From: Nocardia mexicana NBRC 108244
GTDB taxonomy: Bacteria > Actinomycetota > Actinomycetes > Mycobacteriales > Mycobacteriaceae
Assembly: GCF_001613165.1 (NCBI RefSeq)
Contig: NZ_BDBV01000053.1
Location: forward strand, 34,882 to 98,881
Direction of reading: 5' to 3'
DNA: 64,000 nucleotides
Shown: piece by piece, positions 36,002 to 45,266 of the stretch
Position numbering within the stretch: the first letter of the stretch is position 1
How the letters are laid out: each line of letters opens with the position of its first letter
Position numbers and translations under genes: made by a program
The notes under the pieces: model-generated
Database searches by the model: none
Seen by the model: only the letters and a program-made list of their open reading frames with translations
What the model was told of the DNA's origin: nothing

Positions 36002-37162
36002 ATGACGGAGATCCGAGTCCGCGAATCCCTGAGTGAGCCAGGCGTTGTCGTGAATCCGGACGGGGGCGGCCTGGCGTCGCGCGCCCTGCTGCTGGCCTGC
36101 CGCGGTGTGGTGCGGCCGCTGATCCGGCACTATCCGATCCATCCGGTGACCATGCCGCTCGCCAGCACGGTCGTCGACGGCCTGGCCCGGCTGCGTCCGC
36201 ATCCCGCCGGAGTGGAGCGGGAAGGGGTGCAGCTCAACGGTTTTCGCATGGAGATCGTTCGGCCGGCCGGTGCCCGGCGGGCACTGCGCGACGGTGCGGT
36301 GATGTACATGCACGGCGGCGGCTTCTTCATCTGCGGCCTGGATTCGCACCGCCCGGTGGCGGCCGCGCTGGCTCGGCGCACCGGACTGCCGGTGCTGAAC
36401 GTCGAATACCGCCAGCTGCCCAGCACGCCGATCGCCGGTTCGATCGACGACTGCCTCACCGCCTACCGCTGGCTGCTGCGGCACGGCGCCGATCCGGCGC
36501 GGGTCGTCTTCGCGGGGGACTCCGCGGGCGGGTTCCTCACCTTCGCTACCGCGTTGCGCGCCATCGCCTCCGGATTACCCGCACCCGCCGGACTGGTGGG
36601 ACTGTCCCCGGCGCTGGATCTGGACTGCGAGGCCAAGCGCGACTACGTCAACATCGGCCGCGACGCCTACATCCCGCTGTCGGCGATGGAACAGATGGTG
36701 CGCTACGGGGCGAGCCCGGCGGCGCAGGACGGTTCGCATGGCACCGTGCACCGCATCGGGCAGCACGGGAACGGCCGGGGCGCGGAGATGCCGCAGCACC
36801 TGCGCACGCGTGGCGTCGGGCAGTGCGGGAACGGTCGAGACAAGGGCGGTGCGGCACCGCACACGGATGCTGGATACGGTGGCCTCGATCCGGCGCTGTC
36901 ACCGGTGAACGGAGACCTGGCGGGCCTGCCCCCGGCGCTGCTGATCGTCGGCGAGGACGAATTGCTGCGCTACGACTGCGAACTCATGGCCCGGCGGCTC
37001 ACCGCGGTCGGGGTGCCGAACTCGCTGGAGCTGTGGCGCGGGCAGGTGCACGCGTTCATGAGCATCGTGCCGGGGCTGCCGGAGAGCCGGGCCGCGCTCG
37101 GGCGGGTGGCCCGTTTCGTGCGGGCCCGGATCGAGTCCGAACGCGCGGCGCGCACGGCCTGA
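36002..37162 (+). CDS. Alpha/beta hydrolase of the HSL/lipase family with an insertion
   Basis: 386 residues from ATG 36002 with AGGTAGG upstream. Hormone-sensitive-lipase class: oxyanion motif MHGGGFFICG, nucleophile FAGDSAGG, Asp in IVGEDELL and His in GQVHAF. Between about residues 240 and 300 lies a Gly/His/Gln/Arg-rich stretch with two similar units, RIGQHGNGRG and GVGQCGNGRD, that does not look like part of the fold. It may be a repeat-derived insertion. Substrate unknown; esterase activity on short-chain esters is typical. Confidence 0.87.
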   Translation: MTEIRVRESLSEPGVVVNPDGGGLASRALLLACRGVVRPLIRHYPIHPVTMPLASTVVDGLARLRPHPAGVEREGVQLNGFRMEIVRPAGARRALRDGAVMYMHGGGFFICGLDSHRPVAAALARRTGLPVLNVEYRQLPSTPIAGSIDDCLTAYRWLLRHGADPARVVFAGDSAGGFLTFATALRAIASGLPAPAGLVGLSPALDLDCEAKRDYVNIGRDAYIPLSAMEQMVRYGASPAAQDGSHGTVHRIGQHGNGRGAEMPQHLRTRGVGQCGNGRDKGGAAPHTDAGYGGLDPALSPVNGDLAGLPPALLIVGEDELLRYDCELMARRLTAVGVPNSLELWRGQVHAFMSIVPGLPESRAALGRVARFVRARIESERAARTA

Positions 37163-37165
37163 ATG

Positions 37166-37203
37166 AAAAGCACCCCCGCACAGCGTCTGCTGGGCGGGGG
37201 TGC
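37166..37203. terminator. Bidirectional terminator
   Basis: Arms AAGCACCCCCGC and GCGGGGGTGCTT, perfectly paired around a 14-base loop, right after the hydrolase stop and before the convergent secreted-protein gene. Confidence 0.9.
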
Positions 37204-37276
37204 TTGCCGTCGTACGGCCTACCGGATCACCGGGGGCTGTCCGGATACCGAAACCTGTCGGGCTGCTGTAACGAAA

Positions 37277-37972
37277 TTACTTGGCCGGAGGGGTGAACGG
37301 CTGGTTGATGGTGGCGAAGTACTGGATCGCGGCGCCGATCGCGACCGGAGCCGTGATGAAGATCTGGCCCGCGAGGGTACCGAGGAAGCCGACGGCGGCA
37401 GCACCGGCAATGCAGCCACCGAGCGGGCCGAGGCCGAACAGGGTCGCCAGCGCACCGGTCGCCACGAGGCCGAGGGCGGCGCCCGCGACGCAGCCCGCGG
37501 CCGCGCCGCCGATACCGCCGACCAGGGTGCCGATGGCGGCACCGGTGGAGATGGTGTCCTTCATGCGGGTGAAGGCGGCCACCTCACGGTCGTACGGGGT
37601 CTTCCAGGGGGCCTGCTCCTCGAACGGCAGGGCGACCGGCTTGTAGGTCGCGTGCGCCATGTCGAACTGCGGGGTCAGGGTGGCGGTGTTGCCCGAGATG
37701 TCGGCGGCGATCGGGAACTCGAAGTCGTCGACACGGAAGTTCAGCGGGGTACCGGCGACGGTCGCACCGTTGGCGGCCTTGATCTTGAAGACGCCGTCCT
37801 CGTTGACCAGGGAGCCGGCATCGGTCGAGATGACGGCGTTGGTCCCGGTATTGGTCGCCTTGTAGTTGACGACGCCTTCATCGGCGGCCGGAGCCGCGTT
37901 CACGGTACCGGCGGTCACGCCGAGCGCGGCGATCAGCAGGGCCGACGTCGCGGCGAATTTCCTCATCAGCAT
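37277..37972 (-). CDS. Secreted protein with Gly/Ala-rich hydrophobic C-terminus
   Basis: 231 residues from ATG 37972, with GAGG about 9 bases upstream; ATG 37966 is an alternative. Signal peptide ATSALLIAALGVTAGTVNAAP, cleaved near VNA or AAP. The N-terminal mature half is beta-rich (VVNYKATNTG, FEFPIAADISGNTATL). The C-terminal half is one long Gly/Ala hydrophobic region with two Cys (GAAAGCVAGAA and GGCIAGAA). I do not name a family; similar exported proteins are common in Nocardia and Rhodococcus. The hydrophobic tail could insert into the membrane or the mycolate layer. Confidence 0.7.
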   Translation of the reverse strand: MLMRKFAATSALLIAALGVTAGTVNAAPAADEGVVNYKATNTGTNAVISTDAGSLVNEDGVFKIKAANGATVAGTPLNFRVDDFEFPIAADISGNTATLTPQFDMAHATYKPVALPFEEQAPWKTPYDREVAAFTRMKDTISTGAAIGTLVGGIGGAAAGCVAGAALGLVATGALATLFGLGPLGGCIAGAAAVGFLGTLAGQIFITAPVAIGAAIQYFATINQPFTPPAK

Positions 37973-38370
37973 TTCTTGGAACCTCGGTAGAGAGTGTGGT
38001 TCGGGGGGACATGATGAATCGAAATGGAAGCCAGCTAACGAGCGGTGAACCTGCCGTGACCGTTCATTCAAATTCTGTTCACCATGGGGTCGTTGCGGGT
38101 CGTAGGTTTCCGGAAACATGCAGCGCCCTGGCCATTTTCGGGGCTGGTAGCAGACTTGACGGCGCCACGCTCGGCGGGCAAGTGTGTCGAAGGTCACACC
38201 CTGCTTAGTGGGTGGCTTAATAGAATCGTGATTTGCGTCGCTTTAGGGGTGGCACGGGCTCGGGAAATTACCGACTGCCCGGTTGGACCGTTTGGTACTA
38301 ATTGTCATTTTGTTGCACAAATCTGCCGCCGCCGCGGTGTCCGTGAACCCGGATCCGGAGGCAGCCGATA
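37973..38370. other. Divergent control region
   Basis: About 400 bases between the leftward secreted-protein gene and rightward rmlB, with AT-richer patches near 38070 and 38290. It must hold both promoters. No ORF with a ribosome site is present, and I see no strong inverted repeat. Confidence 0.5.
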
Positions 38371-39384
38371 GTGTTGACGATCGTGCGAATGCTCGTAACC
38401 GGGGGCGCCGGGTTCATCGGCGCCAACTTCGTCCACCAGACCCTCGCCGAGCGGCCCGACAGCCGGGTGGTGGTGCTGGACAAGCTCACCTACGCCGGCA
38501 ACCGCTCCTCGCTGGAGCCGGTCGCCGACCGAATCGACTTCGTGCACGGCGATATTGCCGATCTGGAGTTGGTGGATCGACTCGTCGGCGGTGTCGACGC
38601 GGTGGTGCATTTCGCCGCCGAATCGCACAACGACAACTCGCTGGCGCAGCCGTGGCCGTTCGTGCAGACGAATATCGTCGGCACCTATTCGCTGTTGCAG
38701 GCGGTGCGCCGGCACGACGTGCGATATCACCACATCTCGACCGATGAGGTCTACGGGGATCTCGCCGTCGACGACCCCGCTTTCAGCGAATCCACCCCCT
38801 ATAACCCGTCCAGCCCGTATTCGGCCTCCAAGGCGTCCAGCGACATGCTGGTCCGTGCCTGGGTGCGCTCGTTCGGGGTGCGCGCGACGATCTCCAACTG
38901 CAGCAACAATTACGGCCCGTATCAGCATGTGGAGAAGTTCATCCCGCGCCAAATCACCAATCTGATCGATGGCGTGCGCCCGCGGCTCTACGGCGCCGGG
39001 CATCAGGTGCGCGATTGGATCCACGTGGACGACCACAATCGCGCGGTGCAGGCGATTCTCGACCGTGGCCGGATCGGGCAGACCTATCTGATCGGCGCGG
39101 ACGGCGAGCTCGACAACAAGGCCGTGGTGCGGTTGATCCTTGCCGAATTCGGCCGGGATTCCGACGATTTCGACCACGTCACCGACCGGCCGGGCCACGA
39201 TCAGCGCTACGCCATCGACGCCACCCTGCTCCGCACCGAACTGGGCTGGGCGCCGCGGTATTCCGATTTCCGCTCCGGGCTGGCGGCGACGATTCGCTGG
39301 TACCGCGACAACGAGAACTGGTGGCGCCCGCAGAAGGAAGTCACCGAGCAGGCGTATGCGGCCGCAGGGGAAAAGGTCCTCTGA
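38371..39384 (+). CDS. rmlB: dTDP-glucose 4,6-dehydratase RmlB
   Basis: 337 residues from GTG 38371, which has GGAGG 9 bases upstream; ATG 38389 would lack a site. Extended short-chain dehydrogenase: NAD motif VTGGAGFIGANF, HFAAESHNDNS, the active-site ISTDEVYG (Thr-Asp-Glu), YSASK (Tyr/Lys) and NCSNNYGPYQ. It converts dTDP-glucose to the 4-keto-6-deoxy sugar. It stands alone and ends 4 bases from the convergent DUF2142 gene. Confidence 0.95.
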   Translation: MLTIVRMLVTGGAGFIGANFVHQTLAERPDSRVVVLDKLTYAGNRSSLEPVADRIDFVHGDIADLELVDRLVGGVDAVVHFAAESHNDNSLAQPWPFVQTNIVGTYSLLQAVRRHDVRYHHISTDEVYGDLAVDDPAFSESTPYNPSSPYSASKASSDMLVRAWVRSFGVRATISNCSNNYGPYQHVEKFIPRQITNLIDGVRPRLYGAGHQVRDWIHVDDHNRAVQAILDRGRIGQTYLIGADGELDNKAVVRLILAEFGRDSDDFDHVTDRPGHDQRYAIDATLLRTELGWAPRYSDFRSGLAATIRWYRDNENWWRPQKEVTEQAYAAAGEKVL

Positions 39385-39388
39385 CGGG

Positions 39389-40945
39389 CTAGCCCCAGAC
39401 CAGGAAGTGGTACTTCGCGACCGCGGCGGCGAGTGAGACCACCGTGGCGACCACGATCGTGATCGCGGGACCACGCGACGGCGTGACTCCGCGACTGTTC
39501 GTCAGCCGAAGCGGCATCCACCGCAGCAGGACCGCGAATGCCGCGATCGCCAGGGGCACGAAATAGCGGCCCTGCACGCCGTCGATCAGGTAGTAGTCGA
39601 CCGGCGAGAACGACATGTACAGCGTCACGTAGATCATCGCGACGCTGGCCAGCACCGTGAGCGCGACGACCCAGGTGCGCAGCCGGTCCGCGGTCAACCG
39701 TTCGGCGATGCCCAGGCCGACCGCGAATGCGAGCAGGCAGGCCAGAATCGACACTGCGGGGACATCGATATACGCGAAACCGAGTTCCCCGAAGAACTGT
39801 GTGAACCAGCGCTGATCGCGGAACCAGATGCTCTCGACGAAAGTGGTCAGGAAATCCGTGGGATGCCCCAGAATTTCGCTCAGCTGATCACCGGGACGCA
39901 CCGAATGCCATTGCGCGGGAGGGCGCATCAGACCCATGCCGTCGGTGGTGGGGCCGGCGATCTTCATCCACACCGCAAACGCTCCGGCGCCGATGGCCGC
40001 GCAGCACCACGGAATCCAGCGTCGCCAGCCGGAGAATCCGTACTGCCGGGCCGGAATCAGCACCGTCAGCGTGGCCAGCAGCACGTAGGTCGGCTTGCAC
40101 AGCGGCAGCGCGACCGTCGCGGCGAGCGTCACCGCAATCTCGGTGCGAGACAGCCGTTCACCGAGGAACAGGCCCTTCACCAGCAGGCAGGACACGAGCA
40201 CCGCCAGCGCGTTGGTGAGGGTGTCGGCGGTGACCGTCCCGGCCTGGAACAGCGCGATCGGCAGCACCGCGACGGCGAAGGCCAGCCACTGCAGCCGGAA
40301 CTTGCGCAGCACCCACAGCGCGAACCCGACGACGGCCAGGTAGGCGACCAGCCCCGCCAGGCGGGTCACCAGCATCATGCCGCCCACGTCGAGCTCGAGG
40401 GCCTCCGCGAGCCGGATGCCCACGGCCGCGGGCACATACGGGACCGGGGAGTAGGCGGCGGTGTTGGTGAACCAGACCGGTTTGGTGGCGTCGGTGGTGA
40501 CCGGCGCCGACTCCAGCAGCCGGTAGGAGATGCCGTCGGCCGCCATCGGATCGGGCTCGCCGGGGTTGTTGTTGTAGTCGGTGAACGCGTAACCCATCAG
40601 GCCGTCGATGCTCAGCGGGATGTCCCCGCCGTAGGCCACGCCGCGATCGTCGTGGATCTGCTGCGGCAGGAATCCGCCGTGTGCGACCTGGTAGGCCCGT
40701 CCGAACTGGGTGATCTCGTCGTGTCCCCAGAACGGCGGCGTGACCACGGCCCAGACGGCCCCGAAGACCCCGGCGATCACGAGAAAGGCCGCCGTGGCCG
40801 CGCCCAGCCTGCGCTGCACCCAGCTCATGGCCCGGCGCAGCGGATCGACTCTGGGGGGCGTCTCCGTCGACGCGTCGGTCTCCGGCTCGTGCCCGTTCTC
40901 GGAGTGCCCCGTGCTGGTGGTCTCCGGTCGGGCCTGGGTTGTCAT
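39389..40945 (-). CDS. DUF2142 family membrane protein
   Basis: 518 residues from ATG 40945, overlapping the stop of the preceding GT2 gene (ATGA). A hydrophilic Glu/Thr-rich N-terminus of about 40 residues is followed by about 11 helices. The first large outer loop has TPPFWGHDEITQFGRAYQVAHGG with an acidic pair in HDE, typical of DUF2142 and of GT-C enzymes. Such proteins are thought to transfer a sugar from a lipid carrier. Coupling to a GT2 gene and closeness to a GtrA gene support that role. Confidence 0.8.
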   Translation of the reverse strand: MTTQARPETTSTGHSENGHEPETDASTETPPRVDPLRRAMSWVQRRLGAATAAFLVIAGVFGAVWAVVTPPFWGHDEITQFGRAYQVAHGGFLPQQIHDDRGVAYGGDIPLSIDGLMGYAFTDYNNNPGEPDPMAADGISYRLLESAPVTTDATKPVWFTNTAAYSPVPYVPAAVGIRLAEALELDVGGMMLVTRLAGLVAYLAVVGFALWVLRKFRLQWLAFAVAVLPIALFQAGTVTADTLTNALAVLVSCLLVKGLFLGERLSRTEIAVTLAATVALPLCKPTYVLLATLTVLIPARQYGFSGWRRWIPWCCAAIGAGAFAVWMKIAGPTTDGMGLMRPPAQWHSVRPGDQLSEILGHPTDFLTTFVESIWFRDQRWFTQFFGELGFAYIDVPAVSILACLLAFAVGLGIAERLTADRLRTWVVALTVLASVAMIYVTLYMSFSPVDYYLIDGVQGRYFVPLAIAAFAVLLRWMPLRLTNSRGVTPSRGPAITIVVATVVSLAAAVAKYHFLVWG

Positions 40946-41910
40946 CGGCGGGCCTCGCCGACCCGGTCCTCGTTCTCCGCGCCCACCGCGGAATACCGCA
41001 GGTACATCAGGCGCGCGGCCTCGTGCCGGGAGCGGCGGATGCCGTCCAGGATCAGGCCCGCGGTCCAGGCCAGGCTGCCCAGTAGCAGCAGCGTGAATCC
41101 GAGGAACAGCGTCGGGAAGCGCGGCACCTCGTGGGTCTCGTAGAACTCGATGACGATCGGGGTGATCAGGATGATCGACACCAGCCAGGCCAGGGTGCCG
41201 AACAGGCCGTAGAACGCCACCGGGCGCTCGTGCCGGGCCAGTCCGGCGATCAGGTTCAGGATCTTGAAGCCGTCGTGATAGGTGCGCAGCTTGCTCTCGC
41301 TGCCCGCGGGGCGATCGCGGAAGCCGACGCGCACCTGGGTCTGCGGCACCCGCAGGTGCAGCGAATGCACGGTCAGTTCCGTCTCGATCTCGAATTCGCG
41401 CGAGACCGCGGGGAAGCTCTTCACGAACCGGCGGGAGAACACCCGGTAACCGGAGAGCATGTCCTCGACGTTCTCGCCGAACACCTTGCCGACCACGCCG
41501 TTGAGCACCTTGTTGCCGGTCTCGTGACCGGTCCGGTAGGCATTCTCGCCCTCGTTCTGCTTGCGCACGCCGAGCACGTGATCGTAGGGGCCCTCGAGCA
41601 GCGTCTTGATCATCACCGGCGCCGCGAAGGCGTCGTAGGTGTCGTCGCCGTCGATCATCACGTAGACGTCGGCCTCGATATCGGCGAAGGCGCGGCGCAC
41701 CACATTGCCCTTGCCCTTGGTGTGCTCGGTGCGCACGATCGCGCCCGCCGCCCGCGCGCAATCGGCGGTGTCATCCGTGCTCAGGTTGTCGTAGACGTAG
41801 ACGACAATGCCCGGCACGGCGGCCTTCAGGTCGCCGACGACCTTGGCGACCGCGGCCTCCTCGTTGTGGCAGGGCACCACTGCGGCGATGCGAAGCTCGG
41901 TGGAATCCAC
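40942..41910 (-). CDS. GT2 family glycosyltransferase with C-terminal membrane helices
   Basis: 322 residues from GTG 41910. N-terminal GT-A fold: VVPCHNEEAAVAKVV, the nucleotide-metal motif MIDGDDTYD, and SGYRVFSRRFVKS. Two C-terminal helices (around LAWLVSIILITPIVI and FLGFTLLLLGSLAWT) place it at the membrane. This is the polyprenyl-phosphate glycosyltransferase layout (DPM/GtrB-like). It is coupled to the DUF2142 gene and is divergent from a GtrA gene 145 bases away. Confidence 0.85.
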   Translation of the reverse strand: MDSTELRIAAVVPCHNEEAAVAKVVGDLKAAVPGIVVYVYDNLSTDDTADCARAAGAIVRTEHTKGKGNVVRRAFADIEADVYVMIDGDDTYDAFAAPVMIKTLLEGPYDHVLGVRKQNEGENAYRTGHETGNKVLNGVVGKVFGENVEDMLSGYRVFSRRFVKSFPAVSREFEIETELTVHSLHLRVPQTQVRVGFRDRPAGSESKLRTYHDGFKILNLIAGLARHERPVAFYGLFGTLAWLVSIILITPIVIEFYETHEVPRFPTLFLGFTLLLLGSLAWTAGLILDGIRRSRHEAARLMYLRYSAVGAENEDRVGEARR

Positions 41911-42055
41911 CCCGTCAGTCCTCAGTTTGCTCGGACGGTGAAATACGGAACACCGGGAGGGTACAGGGGTCTCACCCGCACTCGCCCGCTAACCCTCACT
42001 GTGTCACATACCCGGGCGGGGGCGGGGTACCCGCGCCCTGCGGTACCGTCGCCTG

Positions 42056-42565
42056 GTGTCCACCAGTGAAACCGTGACCGAGCAGGCGGATCGGAACGGC
42101 GTACCGCTGCTGGCGAGGGTGGTGGCCGCGCTGCGGCAGGGCGGGGCGTTCCTGGTGGTCGGCGCGATCGGCTTCCTCGTCGACGCCGGCACCTACAACC
42201 TGCTCGTCTTCTGGGGCGGCGAGGGCGTCATGTACCACGCGCCGCTGCCCGCCAAGATCATCGCGATCGTGGTCGCGACCGTGGTCACCTACTTCGGCAA
42301 CAAATGGTGGACGTTCGCGCACAAGCAGGGTGGCAGCCCGGCCCGCGAATACGTGCTCTACGCGCTGTTCAACGTGATCGCGATCGGCCTGCAATTGGGC
42401 TGCCTCGGATTCTCCCGGTATGTCCTGGACATGTCCTCGCCGCTGGCGGACAACATCTCCGGCACGCTGATCGGTCAGATCGTGGCCGTCGTGTTCCGGT
42501 ACTGGGCATACGACAAGTTCGTGTTCACCGGGGAGAAGGCGGCCCGATCCGCCGCCGACTCGTGA
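42056..42565 (+). CDS. GtrA family membrane protein, second copy
   Basis: 169 residues from GTG 42056. Four helices, with FLVVGAIGFLVDAGTYNLLVF and the conserved TYFGNKWWTFAHK. Divergent from the GT2-DUF2142 pair, it could flip the lipid-linked sugar that GT2 makes. It also lies upstream of glfT2, in the same direction with a 108-base gap, so a link to galactan synthesis is possible. It is clearly distinct from the copy beside dprE1. Confidence 0.87.
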   Translation: MSTSETVTEQADRNGVPLLARVVAALRQGGAFLVVGAIGFLVDAGTYNLLVFWGGEGVMYHAPLPAKIIAIVVATVVTYFGNKWWTFAHKQGGSPAREYVLYALFNVIAIGLQLGCLGFSRYVLDMSSPLADNISGTLIGQIVAVVFRYWAYDKFVFTGEKAARSAADS

Positions 42566-42673
42566 GATGGAGATAATGGGGCCGTTCGCCGGAATGCGAG
42601 CGCGCGGACATACCTCGGCGATTTCGCGGCGCCGTCGAAGCACACAGACACAAAAACACAAAGGGACCGCCTT

Positions 42674-44602
42674 ATGGATCAGTCGGCTGGGCAGGCCGTG
42701 ACCGCAACCGAGAACGACCGGCTTATCGCCGATTCCGCTCCCGCCGCCTTGCGGGTCGACCACCAGGCTCCGGATCGGCTGCTCCTACAGCGAGGCGTCT
42801 TCGCCGGTCCCGCACCGAAGATCAGCGCCGAGATGTACGCGGTGGTCAAGGGCAAGGCGAGCCGCGAGCGGATGGCGCTGCGGCTGGAGAAGGGCGCGAC
42901 CGCGCACACCAACACCTATTTCGGCCGGTTCGCGGCCAGCTACTGGCAGCGCTGGACCACGGTGACGGAGGTCGAGGTCGCGATGACCCTCGAGGTCGCC
43001 GATCGGGCGCGAATTCGCCTGGCCGCCTCGGATATCGCCGGGCATCGCCGGATCATCGATACCGCCGATGTGCGCGCGGACGCCGGGGTGAACGGCCAGG
43101 GGAACCGGGTGGTGCTGCGCGCACCGCTGGATCAGTATGTCGACGGCGGGGCGCTGTGGCTCGAATTCGACGCCGTCGGAGGCGAAGTCGCGATCAGCGA
43201 GCTGGAGTGGAGCACCGCGGCGCCGGAGCGGGTCCGGCCCGTCGCGATCGCGATCTGCACGTTCAACCGCGCCGAGGACTGCGCGCAGACGGTGTCGGCG
43301 CTCGCCTCGGATCCGACCGTGCTGGCCGCCATCGACGCGGTGTACGTGGTGGATCAGGGCACCGATCTGGTCGAGGACCGGCCGCTGTATCAGCAGACGC
43401 TGCCGAAGTTCGGGGACAAGCTGCGCTACCTGCGGCAGCCGAATCTCGGTGGGGCGGGCGGCTTTACGCGCGGGCTGTACGAGGTCTCGGCGGCCAACGA
43501 GCACGCCGACGTGATCCTGATGGACGACGACATCCTCTGCGAACCGGAAACGGTGTTGCGGCTCAACGCCTTCGCGAATATGACGGTGGAGCCCACACTG
43601 GTGGGCGCGCAGATGTTGTTCCTGCTCAACCCCGACTTTCTCAATGTCGGCGCGGAAGAGACGAAGCTCGGGATTCTGCGGCACGGCCAGAAGGTGTCGA
43701 AGGCGCTGCGCAACACCAGCATGCTCAAGCGCAATCAGGAGCGGCGCGTCGATGCCGGGTACAACGCCTGGTGGACCTGCCTGATCCCCGCCGAGGTGGT
43801 CGCGCGCATCGGGCTGCCGATCCCGATCTTCTTCCAGTGGGACGACGTCGAATACGGGCTGCGCGCCCGCGAGAACGGCTTCGTCACCGTCACGCTGCCG
43901 AATGCGGCGGTCTGGCACGCCGACTTCTACTGGAAGGATTTCGACGACTGGGCGCGCTACTTCTCCTCGCGCAACTCGCTCATCGTCTCCTCGCTGCACA
44001 CCGATCTCGACCCGAAGGCCGTGACCCGCAGGCTGTTCCGGGAGATCAGCGAGTACCTGGTGGGCATGCAGTACGGGCTGGCGCACACCACACTGCAGGG
44101 CATCGAGGACTTCCTGAAGGGCCCGCGGGCATTGGCCGACGGCGGCCAGGCCGCCCTGGCGACGGCACGCACCAGCCGCGGCGAGTACGGCGAGACGGTG
44201 AAGCATCCGGCCGCCACCGCGCCGATCCGCAACGCCGATATCGAGGTGCGCCGCGCGGGCGGCGAGCCGAGCCGCCCGGTGCTGGTGCTGATCAAGCGGG
44301 CCATCCAGCAGTGGACCGGCCGCATTCAGCCCGGCCTGAAGTCGGTCACCCGCGAGGACGCGCACTGGTGGCACATCGGGCTGTTCGACCACGTGATGGT
44401 GACCGACGCCTCCCAGTCCGGCGTGCGAATCCGCAAGCGGGACAAGGCCAAGGCCCGCGCCCTGCTGCTGCGCGCCCTGCGCGTACTGCGCCGCCTCCGC
44501 CGCGAACTCCCGACCCTGTCGCGACAGTACCGCACCGCCATGCCAGAACTCACCAGCCGCGAGAACTGGGAACGCCTCTACGGCATCTCGGGTAGGGACT
44601 GA
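42674..44602 (+). CDS. glfT2: Galactofuranosyltransferase GlfT2
   Basis: 642 residues, close to the mycobacterial length (about 637). N-terminal beta-sandwich, then GT-A domain with ICTFNRAEDCAQTV, LRQPNLGGAGGFTRG, the DDD of ILMDDDILCEPE for UDP-galactofuranose and metal, WDDVEYGLRAREN with the catalytic Asp, and VWHADFYWKDFDDW; a helical C-terminal domain follows. It extends galactan on the lipid carrier with alternating beta-1,5 and 1,6 links at the inner membrane face. The ribosome site AAAGGGA precedes ATG 42674. It stands alone here rather than next to glf. Confidence 0.97.
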   Translation: MDQSAGQAVTATENDRLIADSAPAALRVDHQAPDRLLLQRGVFAGPAPKISAEMYAVVKGKASRERMALRLEKGATAHTNTYFGRFAASYWQRWTTVTEVEVAMTLEVADRARIRLAASDIAGHRRIIDTADVRADAGVNGQGNRVVLRAPLDQYVDGGALWLEFDAVGGEVAISELEWSTAAPERVRPVAIAICTFNRAEDCAQTVSALASDPTVLAAIDAVYVVDQGTDLVEDRPLYQQTLPKFGDKLRYLRQPNLGGAGGFTRGLYEVSAANEHADVILMDDDILCEPETVLRLNAFANMTVEPTLVGAQMLFLLNPDFLNVGAEETKLGILRHGQKVSKALRNTSMLKRNQERRVDAGYNAWWTCLIPAEVVARIGLPIPIFFQWDDVEYGLRARENGFVTVTLPNAAVWHADFYWKDFDDWARYFSSRNSLIVSSLHTDLDPKAVTRRLFREISEYLVGMQYGLAHTTLQGIEDFLKGPRALADGGQAALATARTSRGEYGETVKHPAATAPIRNADIEVRRAGGEPSRPVLVLIKRAIQQWTGRIQPGLKSVTREDAHWWHIGLFDHVMVTDASQSGVRIRKRDKAKARALLLRALRVLRRLRRELPTLSRQYRTAMPELTSRENWERLYGISGRD

Positions 44603-44615
44603 AGCCCGGGATGGC

Positions 44616-45266
44616 TCAGTCCGTGAGGCCGGCGTCGCGGGCGAGCAGTGCCGCCTGCACCCGGTTGGTGACGTCGAGCGCGGTCAGGATGCGGCTGACG
44701 TGGGCCTTCACCGTGCTCTCCCGCATGCCGAGCCGCTGCGCGACATCGGCATTGGTGGCTCCCTCGCCGACCAGGGCCAGCACATCGCGTTCGCGCGGGG
44801 TGAGGTGCCGCACGCGAGCGCGGGCGGTCTCGGTCTGCCGCGTGCCGGCGCGGTGATACCGGTCGATGAGGCGGCGGGCGGCGCTGGGATGCAGCATCGC
44901 CGACCCGGCGGCTACGAGGTGCACGGCCCGCAGGATCTCGGCGGGGTCGGTGTCCTTGAGCAGGAAGCCGTCGGCACCGGCGGCGAGCGCCTCGTAGACG
45001 TATTCATCGAGGTCGAAGGTGGTCAGGGTGATGATCCGCGGCGGTTGCGGCAGGCCGCGCAGCCGGGTGATCGCGGTGATCCCGTCCATGCGCGGCATCC
45101 GGATGTCGACCAGGGCGACATCGATACGACGGGAACCGGCCTGCGTGACGGCATCCGAACCGTCGGCGGCCTGCGCGACCACCTCGATCTCCGGGTCGCT
45201 GCCGAGCAGGTCGGTCAGGCCGAGGCGGACCAGGGCGTCGTCGTCGACGATCATGGTGCGGATCAT
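44616..45266 (-). CDS. Response regulator, NarL/LuxR family
   Basis: 216 residues. Receiver with MIVDDDALV, the Asp in VALVDIRMPRMDG, Thr in LTTFD and Lys in FLLKD. The C-terminal LuxR HTH has LTPRERDVLALVGEGATNADVAQRLGM. Its ATG 45266 overlaps the kinase stop (ATGA), so it is the second gene of a kinase-regulator operon. Targets are unknown; related pairs often control neighbouring transporters, but none is adjacent. Confidence 0.93.
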   Translation of the reverse strand: MIRTMIVDDDALVRLGLTDLLGSDPEIEVVAQAADGSDAVTQAGSRRIDVALVDIRMPRMDGITAITRLRGLPQPPRIITLTTFDLDEYVYEALAAGADGFLLKDTDPAEILRAVHLVAAGSAMLHPSAARRLIDRYHRAGTRQTETARARVRHLTPRERDVLALVGEGATNADVAQRLGMRESTVKAHVSRILTALDVTNRVQAALLARDAGLTD

